Made by a program: the position numbers and the translations under genes. Of a stretch of DNA of 64,000 nt, positions 1-8,410 are shown piece after piece (within the stretch, counting starts at the first letter, position 1; each line of letters starts with the position of its first letter). The stretch is from Nonomuraea angiospora (GTDB lineage: Bacteria > Actinomycetota > Actinomycetes > Streptosporangiales > Streptosporangiaceae), in the NCBI RefSeq assembly GCF_014873145.1, contig NZ_JADBEK010000001.1, forward strand, positions 8,556,001 to 8,620,000. The letters are read 5' to 3'. Below the pieces are notes generated by a model, which did not search any database, had not been told where the DNA came from, and saw nothing but the letters and a program-made list of their open reading frames with translations.

Positions 1-21
1 GCTCAGCGGACGTTACTCGGT

Positions 22-320
22 TCAGGCAACGGCGGCGCCCAGGGTGACCTGCTGGCCTGTGAGCTGTTCGAGCTGGCGCATGAGAGTGCGGGTTCTGCGG
101 TCTTTGTTAAGGCGGGATTCGTAGAAGCCCGCGCCGAGGTCGTGAAAGTGGGCGTCGGGGTCGGATAGCGGATGCCATGCGATGGTGAGGACGGAGTTGC
201 TGACGGCGACCAAAGCTCGGCGTTTTCCTCTTCGTTTGGCGATTCTGCGATATCGCGAGCCCAGGAAGGTGTCGGTGCGTGCGACACCGATGCCGACCTC
301 GCCGAGGGCTCCGCTCAGCC
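22..320 (-). pseudogene. IS110-family transposase, C-terminal remnant
   Basis: The reading frame ending at 22 carries the typical C-terminal part of IS110/IS116/IS902 transposases: a GALGEVG helix, then FLGSRYRRIAKRRGKRRALV, a WHPLSDPDAHFHDLG segment and a basic tail. The N-terminal DEDD catalytic half is absent: upstream of about position 306 the frame runs into unrelated sequence that matches the end of an ISAs1 transposase read in another frame. This is a dead fragment of roughly 95 codons. No terminal repeats were found, as expected for IS110 elements. The family is recognised from the motif pattern; the exact break point (about 310-345) is inferred. Confidence 0.75.
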
Positions 321-344
321 AGGGGGAAGCCCCGTCTGCCGGTG

Positions 345-700
345 GTGTGGTCGGTGCGGCGGCGTTTGATCTGGATGGCCTGGGCGGCATGGGGGAAGGG
401 CAGGCCCGGGCGGACGGCGCAGATCTTCAGGCGGCGGATCTCGCGGTGGCCGTGCCCGGTCTCGTCGATGCGGTCGTTGAGGATGGCCTCGCGTCAGGGC
501 AGAGCCTTGAGCCGGCGCAGCAGCGCGGACTGGTTGTCCGTGACGATGAACAGGTAGTGCCCTCCGGCCGCGACGATCTGCCGGGCGTGCTCGTGCTGGG
601 TGTGCAGGGCGTCGGCGGTGCTGACCACGCTGGTGAGGTCGAGCCTGGACAGCAAGAGCGTGAACGCGGGGATCTCATTGCTTTTGGCTGCGACCACCAG
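345..700 (-). pseudogene. ISAs1-family transposase, degenerate C-terminal remnant
   Basis: Read on the minus strand, one frame gives KSNEIPAFTLLLSRLDL, then TADALHTQHEHARQI and GGHYLFIVTDNQ, the hallmark core of ISAs1 (H-repeat-type) DDE transposases. That frame stops at 494. Another frame then continues with TGHGHREIRRLKICAVRPG and AQAIQIKRR, the usual continuation in this family, so at least one frameshift or stop separates the halves. The N-terminal domain is missing or unrecognisable and the 3' end abuts the IS110 fragment. It is non-functional. Confidence 0.8.
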
Positions 701-825
701 CGGGCGCGAGACTGGGGCCGGAGTTCAGCCGCAAGCAGGCGCCAAGCACAGCAACGCCCATGCGGTCGATGTAAGCCCACTTCCATGGCGGGGACCGTCA
801 GTTTGACCATGCCCTTAGGGCACGG

Positions 826-1545
826 ATGAGACTCGTTGCCATGAACGCCGTGAATGAAGTCCCCATGAACCAGAGCCGCCGCACGCCCGCGCGGCCAGGC
901 TGGCCCGAGCTCGGCGTCGCCGTGCTCGCGGCCGCGATCCTGTACGGGGTCGGGGCGACGATCGCCTACCTGCTGCCGGCCGGCTCCCCGGTCTCGCCCG
1001 GCCAGGCGAACTTCCTTGTCTCGGGCCTCGCGCCGCTCGGAGCGTTCGCCGTCGCCGTGCTCATCCGCATCCGCGACGTCCGCCCGTTCGGGATGCGGCG
1101 CGTTCATCCCGGTTGGCTGCTCGCGGCCATCGCGATCGGCCTCGCGTGCTTCGCGCTCAGCTGGCCGATCTCGGCGATCTTCGACCCGTTCTTCCCCGGG
1201 TCGGAGAGCCTCCAGGAGGGCTATCGCGACGCTGCGCGCGCGGGCGCGCTCTCCCTCGTGGTGACGATCGTGCTCGGCGGCCTGCTGACGCCCTTCGGCG
1301 AGGAGGTCCTGTTCCGCGGCGTGTTCGCGAGCTTCCTGTTCCGCTGGGGCACCTGGGTCGGCGTGATCGTGAGCGCGGCGGTCTTCGCCGTCGCGCACGG
1401 CGTCAACAGCATCATGCCGATCGCGTTCGTCGTCGGGCTCGGCGCCGGGCTGCTGTTCCGATTCTCCGGCTCGATCTGGCCGGCCGTGGTCATCCACGTC
1501 GTCCACAACAGTGCGGGCTTGCTGTACCAAGGCATCGGATACTGA
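826..1545 (+). CDS. CPBP family intramembrane metalloprotease
   Basis: A 239-residue polytopic membrane protein with the CPBP (CAAX protease/bacteriocin-processing, formerly Abi) signature: EEVLFRG (Glu159, Glu160, Arg164), FAVAHG (His191) and IHVVHN near the C terminus (His224, Asn228). These residues form the glutamate/histidine intramembrane active site of Rce1-type proteases. About seven hydrophobic segments are visible. In bacteria such proteins are linked to peptide maturation or self-immunity, but nothing nearby shows a substrate. The start is uncertain: ATG codons at 826, 841 and 865 are in frame and none has a good ribosome binding site. The gene begins right next to the transposase debris, so its native upstream region may have been replaced. 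Confidence 0.85.
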   Translation: MRLVAMNAVNEVPMNQSRRTPARPGWPELGVAVLAAAILYGVGATIAYLLPAGSPVSPGQANFLVSGLAPLGAFAVAVLIRIRDVRPFGMRRVHPGWLLAAIAIGLACFALSWPISAIFDPFFPGSESLQEGYRDAARAGALSLVVTIVLGGLLTPFGEEVLFRGVFASFLFRWGTWVGVIVSAAVFAVAHGVNSIMPIAFVVGLGAGLLFRFSGSIWPAVVIHVVHNSAGLLYQGIGY

Positions 1546-1742
1546 GCCGTTCGACGAGCCTCCCCACGGTCGAGATCTCACGCATGAGTGCCGCGATCTT
1601 GTCGGGGACGGGGTCGATCGCCTCTTACCGCTGCGTGGCCGTACGCGGTCCTGGTGCGTTGATGGCACCGGCGAGCGCGACGATCACCGGCTGTAGGAGA
1701 AGGACGGGCACTCCACGTGAGCCTGGAGGGGCTTGAAGAGGT

Positions 1743-2486
1743 TCACGGTTCCCGCCGCCCTGGCGGCTCCGTCTCCTCGATCAGCGCTTGGGCGCGAGCG
1801 AGTGCCTTCAGCTGGGCGGTGTTGAACAGCTCGGCGAAAGCGGACCCGATCGCGGCCTCGGTGAAGCCCGGGCTGTGCGTCGCCGCGGCGCCGGGGTCCG
1901 CCATCCAGGGGAACCGGGCCTGGCTCCGCCGGATCGACTCGGCCAGATGGCGCGCGACGGCCTCGATCGTCGCGTCGTCGGTGTCCGCTGGGAGGTGGTA
2001 GAACTCGTCCTCGGCCTTGCCCTCGGTGACCTCTGTCATCAGCTGACGGAGGTCGTCGAGCGCGTCGTCCTTGAGTACCCCCGAGAACACGGTCAGCAAG
2101 GCTCGGTCCCGCTCCGACAGTCCTTCGGCGACCGGGCCGAACGGCACCGGGGTGTCCAGGGGGACCCGGTACTCGAGGATGACCGCCAACTCCGCGCGGA
2201 TCCGTTGCAGGCGCTCGATCGTGCCTGCCAGTTCGGCGTCGAGCACGCGGATGGCTTCGTCGGGCTCCTCGTCCGCACTCCCCATCGCTCGGATCTGGGC
2301 GAGCGACAGTCCGAGCTCGGTCAGCCGCTTGATCTGAAGCAGCCGGACGAAGTGCGTCGTCTGATACTGCTTGTACCCGTTGGGCGCTCGGTCGGGCAGC
2401 TTGAGCAGCCCCATTCGGTGATAGTGCCGCACCGTCTTGACGGTGGTGCCGGCGAGGTCGGCGAGCTGTCGCGTGCTCCAGGCCAT
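1743..2486 (-). CDS. MerR family transcriptional regulator
   Basis: 247 residues. The N-terminal 70 residues form a MerR winged helix (STRQLADLAGTTVKTVRHYH, then GLLKLPDRAPNGYKQY), followed by a dimerisation helix (about residues 75-115). The longer C-terminal domain has no cysteine cluster, which argues against a metal sensor. The C-terminal part resembles the small-molecule-sensing or TipAS-like extensions of actinobacterial MerR proteins, with no specific ligand assignable. The gene is transcribed alone and its target is not obvious. A MerR-type promoter lies at 16325-16355, but linking the two would be speculation. Confidence 0.85.
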   Translation of the reverse strand: MAWSTRQLADLAGTTVKTVRHYHRMGLLKLPDRAPNGYKQYQTTHFVRLLQIKRLTELGLSLAQIRAMGSADEEPDEAIRVLDAELAGTIERLQRIRAELAVILEYRVPLDTPVPFGPVAEGLSERDRALLTVFSGVLKDDALDDLRQLMTEVTEGKAEDEFYHLPADTDDATIEAVARHLAESIRRSQARFPWMADPGAAATHSPGFTEAAIGSAFAELFNTAQLKALARAQALIEETEPPGRREP

Positions 2487-2693
2487 GCCCAGGTCCTCCT
2501 CTGATGTCGCGCCGGATCGTCCTGGATCGAGCCCAGCTCATGCCCCAGGGGCACGCTCAACCGCCGGGTCGTCGATCCTCGTTGCAAGATCAGACGACCA
2601 TCATCATGCTCGTCGAAAACACAGGCGACCACGCTCGGCCAGATCTTTCCGGGGCAGGGAGGGCCTCAACCCCATACAACCCTAGAAACGATC

Positions 2694-2729
2694 AAAGCCA
2701 GGCGGGGAACCCATCCCTGGCCTGGCTTT
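2694..2729. terminator. bidirectional intrinsic terminator
   Basis: Perfect outer stem AAAGCCAGG / CCTGGCTTT enclosing a GC-rich inner stem (GGGG / CCCT region), with a T-run on the plus strand and a short one on the minus strand. It lies 11 bases downstream of the tRNA-Gly gene (minus strand) and most likely ends that transcript. Confidence 0.75.
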
Positions 2730-2739
2730 TCATACTGAG

Positions 2740-2810
2740 AGCGGGTGACGGGAATCGAACCCGCGCTGTCAGCTTGGGAAGCTGATGTTCTGCCATTGAA
2801 CTACACCCGC
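2740..2810 (-). tRNA. tRNA-Gly (anticodon CCC)
   Basis: The minus strand folds into a complete cloverleaf of 71 bases. The acceptor stem GCGGGTG/CACCCGC pairs over 7 bp, the D-arm contains GTTCAATGGCAGAAC, and the anticodon stem TCAGC/GCTGA holds the loop TTCCCAA with CCC as anticodon. The T-arm is CGGGTTCGATTCCCG and the discriminator base is U, as usual for tRNA-Gly. The 3' CCA is not encoded. The gene is divergent from dcd and followed by the hairpin at 2694-2729. Confidence 0.96.
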
Positions 2811-2909
2811 GTGCGACCCGAAGCCGCGTCCCCCACTGTAGCGGAAACTTGGCGTACAACAGCAATCCCAACCCCGCAGAGTTTCCGATCGGGCGGTAGG
2901 TTGCTCACC

Positions 2910-3485
2910 GTGCTGCTATCTGACCGTGACATCCTTGCCGAGATCGAAGTCGGCCGGCTCGGGCTTGATCCGTTCGACCGCGACATGATCCAGCCCTCCA
3001 GCATCGACGTACGGCTTGACCGGTTTTTTCGGGTGTTCGAGAACCACCGGTACCCGCACATCGACCCCTCGGTGGAGCAGCCGGATCTGACGCGGATGGT
3101 CGAGCCCGACGGTGATGAGCCGTTCATCCTGCATCCGGGGGAGTTCGTGCTGGCCTCCACCTATGAGGTGGTGACGCTGCCGGATGATCTGGCGTCGCGG
3201 CTGGAGGGGAAGAGTTCGCTGGGGCGGCTCGGGTTGCTGACGCATTCGACTGCGGGGTTCATCGACCCGGGGTTCAGCGGGCATGTGACGTTGGAGCTGT
3301 CGAACGTGGCCACCTTGCCGATCAAGCTGTGGCCGGGGATGAAGATCGGGCAGTTGTGCGTGTTCAGGCTCAGCTCGCCCGCCGAGCATCCGTACGGGTC
3401 CGAGAAGTATGGGTCGCGGTATCAGGGGCAGCGGGGGCCGACGCCGTCGAGGTCGTTCCGGGACTTCCATCGGACCAAGGTTTGA
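2910..3485 (+). CDS. dcd: dCTP deaminase (probably dUMP-forming)
   Basis: 191 residues, the usual length for actinobacterial Dcd. It converts dCTP to dUTP, or in the bifunctional actinobacterial type directly to dUMP, supplying thymidylate synthesis. The start [11 protein letters not shown] is typical, followed by the core [20 protein letters not shown] with its catalytic Ser/Arg and general-acid region, and by GHVTLELSN. The C-terminal [14 protein letters not shown] segment closes over the nucleotide. The GTG at 2910 is chosen because the family begins just there. An in-frame ATG further upstream lies inside the tRNA gene and was discarded. The gene is monocistronic, divergent from tRNA-Gly. 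Confidence 0.95.
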   Translation: MLLSDRDILAEIEVGRLGLDPFDRDMIQPSSIDVRLDRFFRVFENHRYPHIDPSVEQPDLTRMVEPDGDEPFILHPGEFVLASTYEVVTLPDDLASRLEGKSSLGRLGLLTHSTAGFIDPGFSGHVTLELSNVATLPIKLWPGMKIGQLCVFRLSSPAEHPYGSEKYGSRYQGQRGPTPSRSFRDFHRTKV

Positions 3486-3582
3486 TATCGGTCCCCCGGT
3501 AAGGTGACAAAAAAGACATCAAAGTACCCTCTGTCCCGGGTGTTGCACAACATACGCAGGGTAACCAGTAGGAGAAGGGGAC

Positions 3583-3678
3583 ATGAAGTTCGCATTTCGC
3601 CTGGTAGCCCGTACCCTTTCCACGGACCATCCCCGCACATCTGGAGAACGACGTGCGCCTGCGTCTCACGCCACGTGA
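3583..3678 (+). CDS. possible 31-codon upstream ORF before the DUF47 gene
   Basis: A short frame starts with ATG behind the best ribosome binding site of the region (AGGAGAAGGGG, 2 nt before ATG). It encodes MKFAFRLVARTL followed by a hydrophilic, Arg/Ser-rich tail, and ends at TGA 3676-3678, overlapping the start of the downstream DUF47 gene by 26 nt in another frame. The product resembles no family I know. It could be a leader whose translation controls access to the weaker DUF47 start. An inverted repeat TGTTG-ca-CAACA at 3541-3552 lies just upstream. Expression is not proven. Confidence 0.35.
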   Translation: MKFAFRLVARTLSTDHPRTSGERRAPASHAT

Positions 3679-4270
3679 GGACAGCTACTACGACCTGTTC
3701 GCAGACTCCGCGAACAACCTGGTCACCGCATCCCGTTTGCTGGTAGAGATCATTAGTGACGGATCGGACAGGGAGGCCCTGGCCGAGAAGATGCGTGCTT
3801 GCGAGCACGCCGGGGACGAACGCACCCATGCGATCATGAACCGGCTGAATGAGAGCTTTATCACTCCGTTCGACCGCGAGGACATCTATCGCCTCGCGTC
3901 CAACCTCGACGACGTGATGGACGCCATGGAGGCGGCCTCCGACCTCATCGTCCTCTACCAGCTCGACCACCTGCCGAAAGACGTGGTCAGGCAGGTCGAG
4001 GTGCTGGAGCGGGCCGCCGAGCTGACCGCCGAGGCGATGCCGCGGCTGCGGTCCATGAAGAACCTCAACGAGTACTGGATCGAGGTCAACCGCCTGGAGA
4101 ACCAGGGTGACCAGGTCTACCGCAGGCTTCTGGCCAAGCTGTTCAGCGGTGAGTACGACGCGCTCACCGTCATGAAGATGAAGGAGGTCGTCGACGCCCT
4201 CGAAGAGGCGGCCGACGCCTTCGAGCACGTGGCCAACACCGTCGAGTCGATCGCGGTCAAGGAAAGCTAG
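3653..4270 (+). CDS. DUF47 family PhoU-like phosphate transport accessory protein
   Basis: 205 residues, all-helical, matching the DUF47/PhoU-like Pit accessory family. It has the typical start RLTPREDSYYDLFADSANN, a central DREDIYRLASNLDDVMDAM motif (acidic E/DxxxD metal-binding pattern) and a C-terminal VVDALEEAADAFEHVANTVE helix. Such proteins sit next to Pit transporters and modulate low-affinity phosphate uptake. The pit gene follows after 8 nt, so the two form an operon. The GTG start at 3653 has GGAG seven bases upstream. A small uORF with a strong ribosome binding site overlaps the start (3583-3678). Confidence 0.92.
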   Translation: MRLRLTPREDSYYDLFADSANNLVTASRLLVEIISDGSDREALAEKMRACEHAGDERTHAIMNRLNESFITPFDREDIYRLASNLDDVMDAMEAASDLIVLYQLDHLPKDVVRQVEVLERAAELTAEAMPRLRSMKNLNEYWIEVNRLENQGDQVYRRLLAKLFSGEYDALTVMKMKEVVDALEEAADAFEHVANTVESIAVKES

Positions 4271-4278
4271 GCCCAGTA

Positions 4279-5283
4279 GTGGACCTCACGCTCGCCCTCG
4301 TCATCGGCGTGGTCGTCATCTCTTTGGTATTCGACTACACCAACGGGTTCCATGACGCGGCGAACGCCATCGCAACCTCCGTCTCGACCCGGGCCCTGAC
4401 CCCCAGGGCCGCGCTGTTCATGGCCGCGGCCATGAACTTCATCGGCGCCCACCTGGGCACCCAGGTCGCGCAGACGGTCGGCAAGGGGATCATCGACGCT
4501 CCGAACGGCCCCCACGGGCTGGTCGTCGTCGCCGCGGCGCTCATCGGCGCGATCTCCTGGAACCTGATCACGTGGTACTTCGGCCTGCCCTCCTCCTCCA
4601 GTCACGCGCTCATCGGCGGCCTGGTGGGCTCCGCCCTGGCCTCGGCCAGCGTGGTGCACTGGGACGGCGTGGTCGACAAGGTCGTCATCCCGATGGTGCT
4701 CTCGCCGCTGATCGGGTTCACCCTGGCGGCCTTGATCATGATCGCAATTTACTGGATCTTCCGCAACAGCCAGCCGGGCAAGACCAACCGCGGCTTCCGC
4801 TACGCGCAGACCGTCTCGGCCGCCGCCATGGCGCTCGGGCACGGGCTGCAGGACGCGCAGAAGACCATGGGTGTCATCTTCCTGGCGCTCACCGTCGGCG
4901 GGTTCGCCAACCCGTCCGACCCCATCCCGCAGTGGGTCATCCTGGCCGCCGCCGGGGCGATCTCACTGGGGACGTACGCGGGCGGCTGGCGCATCATGCG
5001 TACGCTCGGCCGGCGCATCATCGCGCTCGACCCGCCCCAGGGCTTCGCCGCGGAGTCGGCGGCGGCGACGGTCCTGTACGGGGCGGCCATCGGGTTCGGG
5101 GCGCCGATCTCCACCACGCACACGATCACCACGGCGATCATGGGTGTGGGGGCCACCAAGCGGCTCAGCGCCGTGCGGTGGGGGATCGCCGGGAACATCG
5201 TGACCGCGTGGATCCTGACCATCCCGGCCGCCGCCCTGGTGGCCGCCGTCTCCTACTTCATCCTTCACGCGATCGTGGAGTAG
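4279..5283 (+). CDS. pit: PiT family inorganic phosphate transporter
   Basis: 334 residues with about ten transmembrane segments. Both inverted PiT signatures are present: TNGFHDAANAIATSV near the N terminus and ALGHGLQDAQKTMGVI in the middle. PiT proteins import metal-phosphate complexes using the proton or sodium gradient. The GTG start follows the DUF47 gene by 8 nt. The last 26 nt overlap the convergent mshD gene. No PHO box resembling the Streptomyces GTTCACC repeats was seen upstream. Confidence 0.95.
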   Translation: MDLTLALVIGVVVISLVFDYTNGFHDAANAIATSVSTRALTPRAALFMAAAMNFIGAHLGTQVAQTVGKGIIDAPNGPHGLVVVAAALIGAISWNLITWYFGLPSSSSHALIGGLVGSALASASVVHWDGVVDKVVIPMVLSPLIGFTLAALIMIAIYWIFRNSQPGKTNRGFRYAQTVSAAAMALGHGLQDAQKTMGVIFLALTVGGFANPSDPIPQWVILAAAGAISLGTYAGGWRIMRTLGRRIIALDPPQGFAAESAAATVLYGAAIGFGAPISTTHTITTAIMGVGATKRLSAVRWGIAGNIVTAWILTIPAAALVAAVSYFILHAIVE

Positions 5284-6196
5284 CCGCCTCCTCGGCGGGC
5301 GCGTACATCACGTCCACGTCCCAGCGGTTGAAGCCGAGGGACTCGTACAACCTGATCGCCGCCGTGTTGGCCTCGTCCACGTACAGCATCGCCTGGGCGA
5401 GGCCACGCGAGCGCAGGTGGCACAGCCCGGCCAGGGTCAGCGTCCGGCCCAGGCCGGTGCCCTGCTGCGTGGGGTCGACGCCCACGACGTAGACCTCTCC
5501 CAGGGGCTCGTGGCCGTGGGAGGAGGAGCCGTGGATCTTCGTCCAGTGGAAGCCGGCCAGCCGGTCGCCGCGGAAGGCCAGGAAGAACCCCTCAGGGTCG
5601 AACCAGGGCTCCTCCTCGCGGCGGATCAGGTCGTCCATCGTCCAGGCGCCCTGCTCGGGGTGGTGGGCGAAGGCGGCGGCGTTGACCTTGAGCCAGGCCT
5701 CCTCGTCCTGACCCGGTACGAACGTGCGCAGCACGACCCCGTCGGGCAGGGCGGAAGCCTCAAGAGGGGCGAAGAGGGAGCGGCGCATCTGCCAGAGCGA
5801 GCGCACCCGCTCGAAGCCGAACGTGGCCGCCAGCGCCCCGGCGCCCGCGTGGTCGCCGTGCGCCCACAGGCGCGGCCGCCCGTCCGCCAGCTCCACGACC
5901 GCGCTCAGCAGGCGCGCGCCGTGCCCTTGGCGGCGGTGGGCGGGGTGGATGACGAGCTCGGCGCTCGGCCCCTCGACCTCGTCCGTCGGGTCGATGTGGG
6001 CGTAGCCCACGAGCGTGCCGTCCGTCTCCAGGAGCAGGGACCGGGCCTGCGGATCGCCGCCGTAGCGGAGATGGAGCATCACGTGCTCGTTGAGCGGGCG
6101 GACGCCGTCGGCCTCCGTCGCCGCCTCCACCAGGTCGAGCACCGCGGCGACCTCGGTGTCGTCGAGCCGTTCCCTGATCTTCACATGCTCGCCCAC
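5258..6196 (-). CDS. mshD: mycothiol synthase
   Basis: 312 residues with two GNAT acetyltransferase domains, as in MshD, which acetylates Cys-GlcN-Ins with acetyl-CoA in the last step of mycothiol biosynthesis. The N-terminal domain carries ELVIHPAHRRQGHGARLL. The catalytic C-terminal domain has EVYVVGVDPTQQGTGLGRTL for acetyl-CoA binding and AAIRLYESLGFNRWDVDVMY at the end. I take GTG 6196 as start because AAGGAGG lies 4 nt upstream; a second GTG at 6184 is possible. The gene is divergent from the 5'-nucleotidase, and its 3' end overlaps pit by 26 nt in convergent orientation. Confidence 0.95.
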   Translation of the reverse strand: MGEHVKIRERLDDTEVAAVLDLVEAATEADGVRPLNEHVMLHLRYGGDPQARSLLLETDGTLVGYAHIDPTDEVEGPSAELVIHPAHRRQGHGARLLSAVVELADGRPRLWAHGDHAGAGALAATFGFERVRSLWQMRRSLFAPLEASALPDGVVLRTFVPGQDEEAWLKVNAAAFAHHPEQGAWTMDDLIRREEEPWFDPEGFFLAFRGDRLAGFHWTKIHGSSSHGHEPLGEVYVVGVDPTQQGTGLGRTLTLAGLCHLRSRGLAQAMLYVDEANTAAIRLYESLGFNRWDVDVMYAPAEEAATPRSREG

Positions 6197-6358
6197 AGGC
6201 CCTCCTTCGCTGTGAGCGATCACCTGGCGCCAATCCCATCCTTCGCTCACAGAACGAACTCTAGGCGTATGACTGGCAAATAACGCCATGTGACAACCTG
6301 ACAAATCGTTACCTTTGCGACATTGGCTGCATAGGTTCCCGCCGTAACGTCTAGGGCC

Positions 6359-8146
6359 ATGACGTCTCGTTCCTTCCTCCGGCTGGCGCTGGCCGGAGCC
6401 GTCGCCTCGGGTGCGGTCATGCTCGCCACGCTCCCGGCGGACGCGAGCAAAGCCCCTCGTACGGTGCCCGTACGGCTGCTCGCGCTCAACGACTTCCACG
6501 GCAACCTCGAACCCCCCACCGGATCCTCCGGCCGCATGGTGGACGAGAACGGCCAGACCGTGGACGCCGGTGGCGCCGCGTACGTCGCCACCCACATGAA
6601 GGCCCTGGCCGACAAGAACACCATCGCCGTGGCCCAGGGCGACCTCATCGGGGCGACGCCGCTGATCTCGGCGGCCTATCACGACGAGCCGTCGGTCGAG
6701 TTCATGGGCAAGCTGGGGCTCAAGGTGGCCGCGGTGGGCAACCACGAGTTCGACGAGGGCTACACCGAGCTGCGGCGCATCATGAAGGGCGGCTGCCACC
6801 CGGTGGACGGCTGCTCGCCCGCCGGGCCGTGGAAGGGCGCGCAGTTCGACTACGTGGGCGCGAACGTCCTGTTCAAGAACCGCAACGAGAAGACCGACGC
6901 GCTCGCCGCCCTCGGCGGCTCGAACTCGGCGCAGGTCAAGCAGGTCCTGTCGGACTGGGGCGTGCCCGCGCTGCCGCCGGTCAGCATCAAGTGGATGAAC
7001 GGCGTGCCGATCGGCTTCATCGGCCTCGTCACGCAGACCACGCCGAACATCGTCACGGCCGAGGGCATCAAGGACCTCAAGTTCGTGGACGAGGTGAAGG
7101 CCGCGAACGTCGCCTCGAAGCTGCTCAAGCTCGTCGGGGTGAAGGCGCAGGTCGTCCTGGTGCACGAGGGTGACCAGGTGAACGCCGGCCAGTCGCCCGA
7201 CGCCTGCAGCGCCGTCCCGGGGGCGGGCAACCGCATCGCCACGCAGGTGGACCCGGAGATCGACATCGTGCTCAGCGGGCACTCTCACCAGGCGTACCTG
7301 TGCAAGGTCAAGGACCCGGCGGGCAACGACCGCGTCTACTCGCAGGGCGGCTCGTTCGGGCGGGTCATCACGCAGGTGGACCTGAACGTGAACGTCAAGA
7401 CGCGGGACATCGACCGCGCCTCGGTCGTCGCGGACAATCACGTCGTGACCCGCACAGTCACCCCGGATCCCGAAATTTCGGCGTTCGTGCAGACGTGGAA
7501 GGACCGCGTCGCCCCCGTCGCCAACAAGCCGGTCGGCAAGATCACCGCCGACATCACGAACACGGCCGCGCCGTCCGGCGAGTCCGCGCTCGGCGACCTC
7601 ATCGCCGACGGCCAGCTGGCCGCCACGAAGACCGGCGGCAACGCCCAGATCGCCCTGATGAACCCGGGCGGGGTGCGGGCGTCCCTGACGTACACGACGT
7701 CCCCGGCGAACGAGGGCGACGGGGTCGTCACGTATGGCGAGGCGTTCACCGTGCAGCCGTTCAACAACCTCATGCAGGTCGTCACGCTCACGGGCGCCCA
7801 GCTCAAGACGGTGCTCGAGCAGCAGTTCACCGGCGGGCCCAACAACCAGCCGTTCACCAAGATCCTGCAGCCGTCGTCGAACCTCACCTACACCTACAGC
7901 CGGAGCGCCGCCTGGGGCTCCAAGGTGTCGGACATCAAGATCGACGGGGCGCCGGTGACGGACACACAGTCGATCCGGGTCGCCGCGAACAACTTCCTCG
8001 TGGGCGGCGGCGACGCCTTCGCCGCCTTCAAGGACGGCACCGACCTGTGGAGCGGGCCGCTGGACATCGACGCCTTCGTCGAGCAGCTCGGCAGGGACAA
8101 CCCCATCGCCCCGCCGGCCACCAACCGGATCACCGTCGTCGACTGA
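6359..8146 (+). CDS. secreted 5'-nucleotidase / metallophosphatase
   Basis: 595 residues. A signal peptide occupies about residues 1-29 (SFLRLALAGAVASGAVMLA, Ala-rich cleavage region). The metallophosphatase domain has LNDFHGN (Asp45, His47), QGDLIG, GNHEFDEGY and LSGHSHQ, the dinuclear metal site of the UshA/5'-nucleotidase family. The C-terminal 5'-nucleotidase domain (from about residue 400) carries MNPGGVRASL and the substrate-stacking NFLVGGGDAF. It hydrolyses extracellular nucleotides to nucleoside and phosphate, which fits the phosphate uptake genes close by. A strong terminator follows. I saw no convincing promoter or PHO box in the 162-bp divergent region. Confidence 0.95.
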   Translation: MTSRSFLRLALAGAVASGAVMLATLPADASKAPRTVPVRLLALNDFHGNLEPPTGSSGRMVDENGQTVDAGGAAYVATHMKALADKNTIAVAQGDLIGATPLISAAYHDEPSVEFMGKLGLKVAAVGNHEFDEGYTELRRIMKGGCHPVDGCSPAGPWKGAQFDYVGANVLFKNRNEKTDALAALGGSNSAQVKQVLSDWGVPALPPVSIKWMNGVPIGFIGLVTQTTPNIVTAEGIKDLKFVDEVKAANVASKLLKLVGVKAQVVLVHEGDQVNAGQSPDACSAVPGAGNRIATQVDPEIDIVLSGHSHQAYLCKVKDPAGNDRVYSQGGSFGRVITQVDLNVNVKTRDIDRASVVADNHVVTRTVTPDPEISAFVQTWKDRVAPVANKPVGKITADITNTAAPSGESALGDLIADGQLAATKTGGNAQIALMNPGGVRASLTYTTSPANEGDGVVTYGEAFTVQPFNNLMQVVTLTGAQLKTVLEQQFTGGPNNQPFTKILQPSSNLTYTYSRSAAWGSKVSDIKIDGAPVTDTQSIRVAANNFLVGGGDAFAAFKDGTDLWSGPLDIDAFVEQLGRDNPIAPPATNRITVVD

Positions 8147-8160
8147 TCCCTGTTTCCCTC

Positions 8161-8199
8161 CGGCCCGCCCGTTTCCTCTCGGGCGGGCCGACCTTTTTT
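8161..8199 (+). terminator. intrinsic terminator of the 5'-nucleotidase gene
   Basis: Perfect 10-bp stem GGCCCGCCCG / CGGGCGGGCC with an 8-nt loop, followed 3 nt later by six T residues. Confidence 0.92.
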
Positions 8200-8202
8200 C
8201 GC

Positions 8203-8274
8203 GGGCCCGTTCTTCTCCACGGGTCCGTTCTTCTCCACGGGTCCGTTCTTCTCCACGGGCCCGTTCTTCTCCGC
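8203..8274. repeat. 18-bp minisatellite, four tandem copies
   Basis: Unit GGGTCCGTTCTTCTCCAC, at 8203, 8221, 8239 and 8257; copies 2 and 3 are identical, copies 1 and 4 have one or two changes. It directly follows the terminator of the 5'-nucleotidase gene. No gene covers it. On the minus strand it would encode repeats of VEKNGP, but that frame has no support. The rest of the non-coding stretch 8147-8454 holds a second small hairpin and the 35-bp duplication described separately. Confidence 0.9.
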
Positions 8275-8285
8275 GCGGAGCGTTT

Positions 8286-8310
8286 CCCGCCGTACGTGGC
8301 GGGGCTTTTT
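8286..8310 (+). terminator. second, weaker terminator-like hairpin
   Basis: CCCGCC-gtacgt-GGCGGG followed within two bases by five T residues. It may serve as a back-up terminator after the minisatellite. Confidence 0.45.
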
Positions 8311-8410
8311 CAGCTTGTACGGCAGAGCACGGGCGGCCCCACCCGCCGCACGTGGCGAGGGGCCTCCAGGGTGACGCCCGCTGACCCGCACGGGGCCGGC
8401 CGCCGTTACG

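Noticed and set aside
2745..2909. N-terminal extension of dcd back to an ATG at 2745
   Set aside because: The extension lies over the tRNA-Gly gene, and the family starts at the LLSDRD sequence at 2910.
6240..6358. PHO box upstream of the 5'-nucleotidase
   Set aside because: No pair of GTTCACC-like direct repeats could be aligned; only the function suggests PhoP control.
7894..8391. Minus-strand frame encoding VEKNGP repeats
   Set aside because: It spans the 5'-nucleotidase 3' end and its terminator in antisense, with no ribosome binding site; the repeats are better seen as a non-coding minisatellite.
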